Program-made: the position numbers and the translations under genes
Shown here: piece after piece, positions 17,589-25,353 of the stretch
Numbering within the stretch: the first letter of the stretch is position 1
How the letters are laid out: each line of letters begins with the position of its first letter
The notes under the pieces: model-generated
What the model was told of the DNA's origin: nothing
What the model saw: the letters and a program-made list of their open reading frames with translations, nothing else
Databases searched by the model: none
Source: Gaiellasilicea sp963791905
GTDB taxonomy: Bacteria; Actinomycetota; Thermoleophilia; Gaiellales; Gaiellaceae
Reading direction: 5' to 3'
DNA length: 64,000 nucleotides
Assembly (NCBI GenBank): GCA_963791905.1
Contig: CAWBTX010000006.1
Span: forward strand, 124,001-188,000

Positions 17589-18623
17589 CTACCGTGGGAA
17601 GAGGCGCGCGGCGGTCGCCTTGAACGACGCCGTCACGATCGCGCCCGGACGGAGATCGAGCCGCTCGGCCGACGCGGCCGTCACCTCGGCCACGACCGGC
17701 CCGACCCGGACGCGGACGCGGTTGCCCATCGGGGCGACGGACGTCACGGGACCGCTGACGTGATTCAGGCGGGAGTCGTCCGGCGCGGTCGAGCCGAGCG
17801 AGACGTCCCAGGGGTAGACGGCGACGTTGACGGGGCCGCTCGCGTCATCCGCGCTCCAGAGGAAGAGACCGCCGTCGAGCGCGATCCTCGTGAGACCGTC
17901 GCTCGACTCGGCCGTGTGCCCGGCGAGTAGCGTCGCGCCGGTGAAGCTCGCGACGAAGGCGTCCTTCGGGACCGCGACGAGCTCCGGCGGCGCTCCGAGC
18001 TGCAGGATGCGTCCGTCGCTGATGACGCCGACCCGGTCGGCGAGCGTCGCGGCGTCCTCGAAGTCGTGCGTCACCACGACCGTCGGCAAGCCGAGCCCGC
18101 CCAGCAGCTCTCGCAGCTCCGCGCGGACGCCGGCCCGCGTGTGCGTGTCGAGCGCGGAGAGCGGCTCGTCGAGGAGCAGCACGGCCGGGTCGCGCGCCAG
18201 CGCCCGGGCGAGGGCGACCCGCTGGCGCTCGCCCCCGGAGAGCTCGCCGACGCGCGCGTGTGCGAGGCGGTCGATCCGGAAGCGCTCGAGCAGGGCGTGC
18301 ACGTGGTTCCGATCCCGCGACCCGAAGCGCACGTTGCGCAGGACATCCAGGTGCGGGAAGAGGGCGTACTCCTGGAACAGGTAGCCGACGCGGCGACGCT
18401 CCGGCGGGACGTCGACACCGCCCCTCGTGTCGAGCAGCACCGTGTCGCCGAGCGTGACGACGCCGCTCTGCGGCCGCAGCAGCCCCGCCACCACCCGCAG
18501 CACGGTCGTCTTCCCCGCGCCGGACGGCCCGACCAGAGCGAGCGTCTCGCCCGCCTCGACGGTCAGGTCGGCAGCTGCCGAGAAGTGTCGAAGAGGGTGG
18601 GTGAACCGGACGTGGAGCGCCAT
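17589..18623 (-). CDS. modC: Molybdate ABC transporter ATP-binding protein
   Basis: A 344-residue ABC ATPase: Walker A GPSGAGKTT at residues 32-40, signature LSGGERQRVALARAL, Walker B VLLLDEPLSALD and the H-loop VVTHDFEDA. The C-terminal ~100 residues form a TOBE/mop-like domain (NHVSGPVTSVAPMGNRVRVR, PGAIVTASFKATAARLF) typical of ModC. It overlaps the end of the permease gene by 61 bases, with its own ATG at 18623. Together with the permease and binding protein it forms a complete molybdate importer. Tungstate specificity cannot be excluded. Confidence 0.9.
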   Translation of the reverse strand: MALHVRFTHPLRHFSAAADLTVEAGETLALVGPSGAGKTTVLRVVAGLLRPQSGVVTLGDTVLLDTRGGVDVPPERRRVGYLFQEYALFPHLDVLRNVRFGSRDRNHVHALLERFRIDRLAHARVGELSGGERQRVALARALARDPAVLLLDEPLSALDTHTRAGVRAELRELLGGLGLPTVVVTHDFEDAATLADRVGVISDGRILQLGAPPELVAVPKDAFVASFTGATLLAGHTAESSDGLTRIALDGGLFLWSADDASGPVNVAVYPWDVSLGSTAPDDSRLNHVSGPVTSVAPMGNRVRVRVGPVVAEVTAASAERLDLRPGAIVTASFKATAARLFPR

Positions 18624-19471
18624 CGGGTCATGAGCTTGACGGAGAGGAGGACGAGCCCGCTGATCGTGATCAGCAGCGCGCTGATCGCCAGGGCAACGGT
18701 GAAGTCGACGTCGAACTGCTCGTAGATCGCGAGCGAGAGCGTCTGGGTGACGCCTTGCAGCGAGCCGGCGAACATGATCGTCGCGCCGAACTCGCCCAGC
18801 CCGCGCGCGAAGGCGAGCGCGGCGCCCGCGCCGAGGCCGGCGCGCGCGAGCGGCAGCATCACGCGGAGGAAGACGCGTCCCGGCCCCGCGCCGAGCGTCC
18901 GGGCCGCCGCGGGCAGCGTCGGCTCGACCGACTCGAACGCGGCCACGGCCGTGCGCAGGTAGAAGGGGCTCGCGACGAACGTCACGGCGAGGATCACCGC
19001 CACCTTCGTGAACGCGATGTCGACGCCGAGCGCGTCGATCTCGTCGCCGAGCAACCCGGCGCGGCCGAAGGCCACGAGGAGCCCGATACCGGCGACGGCC
19101 GGCGGCAGCACGAGCGGGAGCTCGACGAGCGTCACGAGCACGTCACGGAAGGTCCCGTGCCGGGTCGCGATCCAGTAGGCCGCAGGCGTTCCAAAGCCGA
19201 GGATGAGGGCCATGGCGACGAGGTTCGTCTCGGCGGTGACGCGCAGGGCGTCGAGCGCCGCCCTGCTGCCGAGGGCGGAGAAGAGCTCGCCCGGTGGCAC
19301 CCGCAGGAAGACCGCGATGATGGGCAGCAGCAGGAAGAGAAAGACGGCGCCCGCCGCGAGAACGAGCGCCGCGCGAAACGCCCTGTCTACGGCGTTGCCT
19401 TTGGCAGCGGCAGGAACCCGTAGCTCTTGAGAGCCGCCTGGCCCCTCGCCGAGAGCAGCGCGGTGATCCAT
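18563..19471 (-). CDS. modB: Molybdate ABC transporter permease
   Basis: A permease of about 300 residues; conserved sequence starts at AVDRAFRAALVLAAGAVFLF. The only normal in-frame start is ATG at 19471, inside the modA 3' end, so the true start is uncertain. It has five or six helices and the ABC permease EAA loop, AAARTLGAGPGRVFLRVMLP followed by LARAGLGAGAALAFARGLGE, ending in FGATIMFAG, the exact ModB/CysT-family signature. The gene sits between modA and modC with overlaps on both sides. Confidence 0.87.
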   Translation of the reverse strand: MDHRAALGEGPGGSQELRVPAAAKGNAVDRAFRAALVLAAGAVFLFLLLPIIAVFLRVPPGELFSALGSRAALDALRVTAETNLVAMALILGFGTPAAYWIATRHGTFRDVLVTLVELPLVLPPAVAGIGLLVAFGRAGLLGDEIDALGVDIAFTKVAVILAVTFVASPFYLRTAVAAFESVEPTLPAAARTLGAGPGRVFLRVMLPLARAGLGAGAALAFARGLGEFGATIMFAGSLQGVTQTLSLAIYEQFDVDFTVALAISALLITISGLVLLSVKLMTRWRSTSGSPTLFDTSRQLPT

Positions 19472-20133
19472 GCTCGTGCGGCCGCCTTTTTGGTTGACCG
19501 TGACACGACGGCGATCTCGTACCGGACGCGCGGCTGCGCCCACGCCGGGATGCGAATCATCGTCACGTCGTTCGCCACCGCCTTCGCGTCGGTGACGTAG
19601 ACGAAGCCCGCGTCCCCCTGGCCGAGCGCGATCTTGCCCGTCACGGCTCGCACGTCCGACTCCTGGCTCACGACCTTCGAAAGCACCGACGAGAGACCCA
19701 TCTTCCGCAGGACCGTGCGCGTGTAGCCGCCGACCGGCACGGCCGGAGCGCAGACGACCAGCTTGACCGGCTTGCGCCGAAGGTCGTACACGGAACGGAT
19801 CTCCGCCGGGTTCGACTTCGGCACGATCAGGGCGAGCCGGTTCGCCGTGAACGTGACCGGCTTCTCGACGAGCCCCTGCCTGAAGAGCCGTTGCGTGTTC
19901 AGCGGCGCCGCCGAGGCGAACAGGTCCGCCGGGGCACCGTTCACGATCTGCGTCTCGAGCGTGTTCGAGCCGGCGAAGCTGTAGCGCTCGTTCGCGTCGT
20001 AGGTGCGGAAGACGTCGGTCAACGACGCAGCGGCGTAGATCGTGAGCGGTTCGGCCTGCGTCCGAGCCGCAGCCGCAGCGGACGCCGCAACGAGAACGAC
20101 GAGGGCGAGTGCTGCGACGAGACGGTTCTTCAC
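19387..20133 (-). CDS. modA: Molybdate-binding periplasmic/lipo-anchored protein
   Basis: A 248-residue solute-binding protein. A signal segment (LVAALALVVLVAASAAAAA) is followed by EPLTIYAAASLTDVFRTYD, the ModA start whose Ser residues bind the oxyanion. Further family motifs are YSFAGSNTLETQIVNGAPAD, LFASAAPLNTQRLF and a TGKIALGQGDAGFVYVTDA hinge. No lipobox Cys is present, so it is likely free or anchored by the signal helix. It captures molybdate for ModBC. Downstream relevance: the CO dehydrogenase at 28-34 kb needs a molybdenum cofactor. Confidence 0.9.
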   Translation of the reverse strand: MKNRLVAALALVVLVAASAAAAARTQAEPLTIYAAASLTDVFRTYDANERYSFAGSNTLETQIVNGAPADLFASAAPLNTQRLFRQGLVEKPVTFTANRLALIVPKSNPAEIRSVYDLRRKPVKLVVCAPAVPVGGYTRTVLRKMGLSSVLSKVVSQESDVRAVTGKIALGQGDAGFVYVTDAKAVANDVTMIRIPAWAQPRVRYEIAVVSRSTKKAAARAWITALLSARGQAALKSYGFLPLPKATP

Positions 20134-20142
20134 GCTGGCCTC

Positions 20143-20712
20143 CTAGCCCAGGTATCGCTCGAGGGCCGTGCTCGCGGCCTCGAGCTCCATCGCGACGGGA
20201 AACGGCTCCGTGCCGGCGGCGCCCGAGAGCGACGCCAGCGCGCCGACTTGCTGGCCGACGCTCGCCGCGAGGCTCGCGTAGAGCACGCGGTAGGACGGCT
20301 CGACGACCTGCGCCGCCCCGGTCTGGTACGCGCCGAGCAGCGCGCGCAGGACGCCGAGCCCGGTCCTCATCGTCGACCGCACGGTCTTGAACGTGCTCGC
20401 GGGCCACGCGAACTCGAAGTCCTCCTCGACGGGCGGCACATCTCCCGCGCCCGTGAGGAGATCGGACAGCGCCTTCGCGTGCTGCGCCGCGGCCGCCTGG
20501 CCCCGCCTCAGCGTGTCGGCGGCGTCACCGCCGAGGATCTTCGCCTCTCGGGCCCTGGCATAGAAGTCCTTCAGCAGGAGCTCCGAGGAAGCGCCGAAGT
20601 TCGCGAACGCCAGCTCGTCCTCCGTCGCCGCGCCGGCGGCCGTCAGCCACGGCGGGGCGAGAGACAGCGTCCCCGTGCCGAGCGCACCGACCAGAAAGTG
20701 CCGTCGGTTCAT
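20143..20712 (-). CDS. Tat-exported ferritin-like domain protein
   Basis: A 189-residue protein with a twin-arginine-type signal (MNRRHFLVGALGTGTLSLAP). A four-helix-bundle domain of the Ferritin-like/DUF4439 type follows: ASSELLLKDFYARAREAKIL, GQAAAAQHAKALSDLLTGAG, VLRALLGAYQTGAAQVVEPS. Conserved Glu and His of a di-iron site are only partly recognisable (ELLLKDFY, AAQHAK), so metal binding is uncertain. It is the first gene of the modABC transcript, 9 bases before modA, and is divergent from the PadR-TrmO fusion. A secreted ferritin-like protein in a molybdate operon is unexplained. Confidence 0.7.
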   Translation of the reverse strand: MNRRHFLVGALGTGTLSLAPPWLTAAGAATEDELAFANFGASSELLLKDFYARAREAKILGGDAADTLRRGQAAAAQHAKALSDLLTGAGDVPPVEEDFEFAWPASTFKTVRSTMRTGLGVLRALLGAYQTGAAQVVEPSYRVLYASLAASVGQQVGALASLSGAAGTEPFPVAMELEAASTALERYLG

Positions 20713-20724
20713 CCGAGCAGTAAG

Positions 20725-20753
20725 CTACCACGTCGGTAGTCATTAATCGACTA
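20725..20753. promoter_or_regulatory. Overlapping inverted repeats in divergent mod promoter
   Basis: The 55-bp gap between the ferritin-like gene and the PadR-TrmO gene holds CTACC/GGTAG (20725-20739) and TAGTC/GACTA (20737-20753, around an AT-rich ATTAATC). The AT-rich island in a GC-rich genome and the dyads suggest an operator for the fusion regulator; this is inference. Confidence 0.45.
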
Positions 20754-20767
20754 GCCACTCCTCCCTG

Positions 20768-21805
20768 ATGCCCCGGCCGGCCCGCACCGCTCCTTCACTG
20801 CCCGAATGGGCGGCGCTCGGCCTCCTCTGCGAGACGCCGTCGCACGGCTGGGCGATCGCGCAGGCGCTCGCACCGGGCGGCGAGGTCGGGCGTGTGTACT
20901 CCTGTGCGCGGCCGCTCGTCTATCGCGCGCTCGGCCAGCTGCGCGAGGCGGGCCTGGCGGAGGTGCGCGGCACTGCTGCGAGCGATTCCGGGCCGGCCCG
21001 CACGACGCTTGGCGCGACGCGCCGCGGCCGATCGGCCTTCGCGCGGTGGCGACGCCGACCCGTCGAGCACGTTCGCGATCTGCGCTCGGAGCTGATGCTG
21101 AAACTGCTCTTCTGCGACCGCGCCGGGCTCGACACCGCCTCGCTACTCCACGCGCAGGCGCAGGTCCTCGCCCGCGCCGACCGCGCCCTCGAGCGGCAGC
21201 TCGCGCTGACCCACGGCTTCGATCGCACGCTCGTGCTCTGGCGCCTGTCGGTCGCCCGGGCCGCACTTTCCTTCGTCGACGCGCTTCTGGACAGCCGAAC
21301 CGTCGAGCCGGTCGTCTACCGGCCGATCGGCTACGTCAGCTCACCGCACAGCGAGCTCGACGGCATGCCGCTCCAGCCGATCGCCGATTCGAGCGGCGAG
21401 TCGACGATCGAGCTCACCGAGACCCATCGCGGCTGCCTGGCCGACCTCGACGGCTTCTCGCACGTCTGGGTGCTCGCTCACCTGCACGAGAGCCTCGGCT
21501 GGGAAGCCACCGTGCCGGCATTTCTCGACGACCGCGCGCACGGGACGTTCGCGACCCGCTCGCCGCGTCGGCCGAACCCGGTCGGGCTTTCGCTCGCGCG
21601 CATCGTCGCCGTCCGGGAGACCGCGGTCGTCGTCGACGGGCTCGATCTGCTCGACGGGACTCCGGTCCTCGACCTGAAGCCGTTCGTGCCACTCTTCGAC
21701 ACGCCCTCGGCAGACGTGCGCTCAGGCTGGTTCGAGGGACGCGCTGACCGGGTCTTCCGCCGTCGCTCCGACGACCGGTTCGCGCTCCGCAGCCGGCGAC
21801 CCTGA
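20768..21805 (+). CDS. PadR-like winged-helix regulator fused to TrmO/TsaA domain
   Basis: A 345-residue protein with two parts. Residues ~8-165 are PadR-like: a winged helix (LPEWAALGLLCETPSHGWAI, PLVYRALGQLREAGLAEVRG) plus a helical dimerisation tail. Residues ~183-330 are a TrmO/TsaA domain: RPIGYVSSPHSELDGMPLQP, LDGFSHVWVLAHLHES, GTFATRSPRRPNPVGLSLAR, DGTPVLDLKPFVPLFD. TrmO is the SAM-dependent enzyme that N6-methylates t6A37 of tRNA. Here the domain may act as a SAM or ligand sensor, or as an enzyme. The gene is divergent from the ferritin-mod operon by 55 bp, the classic place for a local regulator. Its 3' end overlaps the convergent MFS-HAD gene by 84 bases. Confidence 0.82.
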   Translation: MPRPARTAPSLPEWAALGLLCETPSHGWAIAQALAPGGEVGRVYSCARPLVYRALGQLREAGLAEVRGTAASDSGPARTTLGATRRGRSAFARWRRRPVEHVRDLRSELMLKLLFCDRAGLDTASLLHAQAQVLARADRALERQLALTHGFDRTLVLWRLSVARAALSFVDALLDSRTVEPVVYRPIGYVSSPHSELDGMPLQPIADSSGESTIELTETHRGCLADLDGFSHVWVLAHLHESLGWEATVPAFLDDRAHGTFATRSPRRPNPVGLSLARIVAVRETAVVVDGLDLLDGTPVLDLKPFVPLFDTPSADVRSGWFEGRADRVFRRRSDDRFALRSRRP

Positions 21806-23563
21806 CCGATCGAAGGGCAGCAGCGCGCTCAGATCCCGGGCACGGCTGTGCGCATGGCGCAGCGCCGACTCGTCGTGTGTCGTGAGCACGGCGATGACCG
21901 TCATGCCCGCGGCGAGGCCGGCCTCGACCCCCGCGGGGGCGTCCTCGAGCACGACACTGTGGGCCGGCTCGACACCAAGCAGCGCCGCTGCGCGCCGATA
22001 GCCCTCGGGATCCGGCTTGCCGCGCTCGACCTGCTCCGCGGTGACGAGCACCTCGGGCACGGCGATGCCGGCGGCCTCCAGACGCGCGACAGCGAGCGGG
22101 CGCGTCCCCGAGGTGACGATCGCGAACCGGTCGGGCGGCACCGACTCGACGAGCTCGCGAGCTCCCGGCAGCGCCTGCAGGCAGCGGGCATTCTCGATCT
22201 CCTCCTGCTCGATGCGGGCGGCCTCGGCGTCGGCGTCGAGGTGCGGCGCGACGACCCGGATCAGGTCGACGGAGCGCCGGCCGTGGCTTTCCGCAAGCAC
22301 GAGCTCCGGATCGAGCTCGTGCCGCGCGGCGAAGCGCCGCCAGCTGCGCTCGATGTCCGCGCCGGAGTCGACCAGGACTCCGTCGAGGTCGGAGATGACC
22401 GCACGTGGCTCGAAGACGACCCCACGAAAGCGCTCTCGGCGGCGCGGGCCCGCGCTCGCAGCGAGGACAGCCACCATCGCGGTCGCGAGCACGACGAGCC
22501 CGAGCGCGTCGCGTAACCCAACCGCGCCGGCGACGAAGCCGATCACGGGCGGTCCGGCCAGGAAGCCGAGCCAGCCGATCGTCGAGACGGCGGCGATCCC
22601 GACGCCGGCCGGCACTCCCGGGGTCGAGCCGGCGGCGCGGAACAGCACCGGCACGACGACGCCGAGACCTGCGCCCATCGCGACGAACCCGACCAGCGCG
22701 GCGGCTGTGGAGCCGATCACGAGCGCCAGCGCTAGTCCGGTCGCGGCGAGCAGGCCGCCGCCGCGCACGAGCGCCACGGGGCCGAACCGGGCGTTCAGGC
22801 GGTCGCCGGCCAGCCGGCTGGCGGCCATGGCGAGCGAGAAGCCGGTGTAGCCGAGCGCGGCGAGCGCCGCCGTGGCGCCGAGCGAGTCGGAGAGGTAGAG
22901 GGCGCTCCAGTCGGCGGCGGCTCCCTCGGCCAGCAGCGTGAAGAACGCCGCCAGGCCGAGGACGAGTAGGGCCCGCGGCGGGCGGGCGAGCACCGGCCCG
23001 GCCGGCCGCTCGCAGCGCTCCGGCGGGAGCAGCCGACGAGCGCCGACGAGGGCGCCGGCGACGAGCGTGAGCGCGAGCACCGCGAAGTGCGCGCGGGGCC
23101 CGATTCCGCCCGCGGCGGCGAGCGCGCCGAGGCCGGCGCCGGCCAGGCCACCCGCGCTGAACGCCGCGTGGAACGACGAGAGGATCGAGCGCCCGTACAG
23201 CCGCTCGAGCGCGATCCCCTGCGCGTTCGCGGCCACGTTCATCGCGCCAAAGCCGGCCCCGAACCCGAGCAACGCCACGGCGAGCCCACCGAGACCGCCG
23301 GCGAGCGAGGCGAGGAAGAGCGACGCGCTTCCACCGATGAGCGCCGCGGTGGTGACGATCCGGCTGCCGATCCGCTCGCCCAGCCAGCCGGCGAGCGGCA
23401 TCGACACGAGCGCCCCGAGCGACATCGCGAAGAGGGCGACGCCGAGCTCCGAGCTCGTCAGATCCGTCTGGCTCTGGACCGCCGGGATCCGCGAGGCCCA
23501 CGAGCCGATGAGCAGCCCGTCGGCGAGGAAGAAGAGCGTGAGTGTGACGCGGGTTCCGCGCAT
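21722..23563 (-). CDS. MFS transporter fused to HAD-family phosphatase
   Basis: A 613-residue fusion. Residues 1-~380 are a 12-helix MFS transporter (TLTLFFLADGLLIGSWASRI, PLAGWLGERIGSRIVTT, FGAMNVAANAQGIALERLYG) like YbjJ/fucose-permease relatives. Residues 388-613 are a HAD subfamily IA phosphatase: DLDGVLVDS with the nucleophile/acid pair at 392 and 394, VTSGT (motif II), KPDPEGY (motif III Lys) and VLEDAPAGVEAG (motif IV). HAD relatives include sugar-phosphate and glycerol-3-phosphate phosphatases. No in-frame ATG, GTG or TTG lies between the last helix and DLDG, so this is a true fusion in the sequence. ATG 23563 overlaps the DeoR stop, so the two genes are coupled. Confidence 0.83.
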   Translation of the reverse strand: MRGTRVTLTLFFLADGLLIGSWASRIPAVQSQTDLTSSELGVALFAMSLGALVSMPLAGWLGERIGSRIVTTAALIGGSASLFLASLAGGLGGLAVALLGFGAGFGAMNVAANAQGIALERLYGRSILSSFHAAFSAGGLAGAGLGALAAAGGIGPRAHFAVLALTLVAGALVGARRLLPPERCERPAGPVLARPPRALLVLGLAAFFTLLAEGAAADWSALYLSDSLGATAALAALGYTGFSLAMAASRLAGDRLNARFGPVALVRGGGLLAATGLALALVIGSTAAALVGFVAMGAGLGVVVPVLFRAAGSTPGVPAGVGIAAVSTIGWLGFLAGPPVIGFVAGAVGLRDALGLVVLATAMVAVLAASAGPRRRERFRGVVFEPRAVISDLDGVLVDSGADIERSWRRFAARHELDPELVLAESHGRRSVDLIRVVAPHLDADAEAARIEQEEIENARCLQALPGARELVESVPPDRFAIVTSGTRPLAVARLEAAGIAVPEVLVTAEQVERGKPDPEGYRRAAALLGVEPAHSVVLEDAPAGVEAGLAAGMTVIAVLTTHDESALRHAHSRARDLSALLPFDRSGSPAAEREPVVGATAEDPVSASLEPA

Positions 23564-24330
23564 CACGCCAGCACGACCTCGACGCCGGCGGAGCGGAACC
23601 GCTCGATCTGCTCGGCCGGCGCCGGCTCTTCGGTGACGAGGTAGGTCAGCTCCTCGAGCGGCGCGACCACGTACGGGCCCGCGGACCCGAGCTTGGCGGC
23701 CGAGGACACCGCTATGACCTCGGCGGAGTTGGCGATCATCGCCTGTTTCACGTACGACTCCTCGAGCTCGAGGACGGTGATCCCGATCTCGGAGTGCACG
23801 CTGCACACGCCGAGGACGAGCACGTCCGCGCGCACCGAGCGCAGCGCGTCGACCGTGGCGGCGCCGACGAGCGCCTGCGCGTGTTTCGCGAGCATGCCGC
23901 CGACGACCGCGACCTCGACCTTCGGGTGCTCGGCGAGCACGGCCGCGATCGGCGGGCAGTTCGTGATCACCGTCGCCTCGAGGTCGGGCGGCAGGTGGCG
24001 CGCTACCTCGAGCGTGGTCGTGCCCGAGTCGAGCAGGATCACCTGGCCGGACTTCAGGAGGCGACTCGTGGCGCGGGCGATCGCCTCCTTGGCCTCCGGA
24101 GCCTGCTCGAGGCGGGCGGCGTACGGACGCGCGCCGAGGACCGGAGGCAGCGCGCCGCCGTGCACGCGCCGGAGCAGGCCCGCCTCGCCGAGCTCCCTCA
24201 GGTCGCGGCGAACAGTGTCCGGCGAGACGGCGAGCTGCGCGCTCAGCTCGGCGGCGACGACCTTGCCGTCGCGCTCGAGCCGCCCGAGGATCGCCTCCCT
24301 GCGTTCTTCCGTGAGCATGACCTCATTCAA
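23563..24330 (-). CDS. DeoR-family transcriptional regulator
   Basis: A 255-residue DeoR/GlpR regulator starting MLTEERREAILGRLERDGKV (ATG 24318; an in-frame ATG at 24330 is possible). The helix-turn-helix is VVAAELSAQLAVSPDTVRRD followed by LRELGEAGLLRRVHGGAL. The C-terminal DeoRC effector domain has VILLDSGTTTLEVARHL and TNCPPIAAVLAEHPKVEV, where the SGTTT loop binds a sugar phosphate. It is coupled to the MFS-HAD gene (stop and start overlap). A phosphorylated sugar or sugar alcohol is the likely inducer. Confidence 0.9.
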   Translation of the reverse strand: MNEVMLTEERREAILGRLERDGKVVAAELSAQLAVSPDTVRRDLRELGEAGLLRRVHGGALPPVLGARPYAARLEQAPEAKEAIARATSRLLKSGQVILLDSGTTTLEVARHLPPDLEATVITNCPPIAAVLAEHPKVEVAVVGGMLAKHAQALVGAATVDALRSVRADVLVLGVCSVHSEIGITVLELEESYVKQAMIANSAEVIAVSSAAKLGSAGPYVVAPLEELTYLVTEEPAPAEQIERFRSAGVEVVLA

Positions 24331-24337
24331 GCAAAAA

Positions 24338-24353
24338 CGTGCAAGTCCGTGCA
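24338..24353. promoter_or_regulatory. Direct repeat CGTGCA spaced 10 bp upstream of deoR-type gene
   Basis: CGTGCA occurs at 24338-24343 and 24348-24353, exactly one helical turn apart and immediately upstream of the DeoR start. DeoR-family proteins often bind short direct repeats spaced 10-11 bp. Autoregulation is inferred. Confidence 0.45.
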
Positions 24354-24420
24354 GAAAGCCGCAGCGTTCTTGCCCGTTTGCACCCGCATGTCAACGCCGC
24401 GGCGAGGGATACTGACGGCG

Positions 24421-25353
24421 ATGGCGTCGAACGACGACGAGCACCGATCCGGGCTGACTGACGCCGCCGGGCGCGCGGCGTTCTATCCCGCTCGTGCGGC
24501 CGCACGTGCCTGGCGGGGCCGCCTCGAGGAGGCTGCGGACGAGGTGCTGTCGGCGCCCGAGATCGCCCGTGTCCTCGACCGGGCGCTCGCCGGGCCGCTG
24601 CCGGAGGAGATCGCGCGGTCCCTCGTTCGCCACTCCGTCATCGAGCGCATCGTGGCCGAGCTCGTCCGGAGCGGCGAGCTCGAGCGGATGGTCACCGGCG
24701 CGCTTGGGAGTCCGCAGACGCTCGAGCTCACCGACAAGGTGCTCGCCAGCGACGAGATGCAACTCGCTCTCCGTAGCATCGCATCGAGCCCCGAGCTGAG
24801 AGACGCCGTCGCGCGGCAGACCTCGGGACTCGCAGAGGACGTGGTCAGCGGCGTCCGCGCTTCGGCCTTGCGACTCGACGACCGGGCCGAGGAGGTGGTG
24901 CGCCGGAAGCCACGCACGGAGCCGTCGAGCTACGGCGGGATCGCAACCCGTGCGATCGCCCTCGCGACCGACGGTGGGCTGACGATCGTCCTGGTGATGG
25001 CGCTGACGGGATTTCTCTCGCTCATCACGTCCCTGGTCGGCGACATCCGCCCGGAGTGGCTCGCCGCCCTTCTGCTCAGCATTGGTGGGATCGTCGTCAC
25101 CGGTGCGTACTTTGTGCTCTTCTGGAGCTCCGCCGGGCAAACGCCGGGCATGCGGCTCATGCGCCTGACCGTCCACGGTCCCGGAGGATCACCCCCGTCG
25201 TTCTTCCGCTCGATCGTCCGCTTCGTCGGGCTCCTCCTCTCGATCGTGCCGCTCTTCGCCGGCTTCCTGCCGGTGCTCTTCACCAAGCGGCGACGTGGGC
25301 TGGCCGACTTCTTGGCGGGGACGGTCGTGGTCTACGACCACACGCGCGGCTAG
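24421..25353 (+). CDS. RDD-family membrane protein with long helical N-terminus
   Basis: A 310-residue protein. The first ~170 residues are soluble and helical (RAWRGRLEEAADEVLSAPEI, LTDKVLASDEMQLALRSIAS). Three to four helices of an RDD domain follow: GGIATRAIALATDGGLTIVL (the first R and D of the name motif), GQTPGMRLMRLTVHGPGG, and KRRRGLADFLAGTVVVYD. RDD proteins are small membrane proteins, some acting as Na+/H+ antiporters, most unassigned. The N-terminal extension is not one I recognise. The 3' end overlaps the convergent AI-2E-type gene by 4 bases. Confidence 0.8.
   Translation: MASNDDEHRSGLTDAAGRAAFYPARAAARAWRGRLEEAADEVLSAPEIARVLDRALAGPLPEEIARSLVRHSVIERIVAELVRSGELERMVTGALGSPQTLELTDKVLASDEMQLALRSIASSPELRDAVARQTSGLAEDVVSGVRASALRLDDRAEEVVRRKPRTEPSSYGGIATRAIALATDGGLTIVLVMALTGFLSLITSLVGDIRPEWLAALLLSIGGIVVTGAYFVLFWSSAGQTPGMRLMRLTVHGPGGSPPSFFRSIVRFVGLLLSIVPLFAGFLPVLFTKRRRGLADFLAGTVVVYDHTRG

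Noticed and set aside
15796..17763. 655-codon plus-strand frame opposite the glycosyltransferase
   Set aside because: Shadow frame; the minus strand has clear membrane helices and GT-C motifs.
18563..20407. Apparent 614-residue protein ending in the molybdate permease
   Set aside because: Its first half is an out-of-frame reading of modA and the ferritin-like gene; only the last ~300 residues are ModB.
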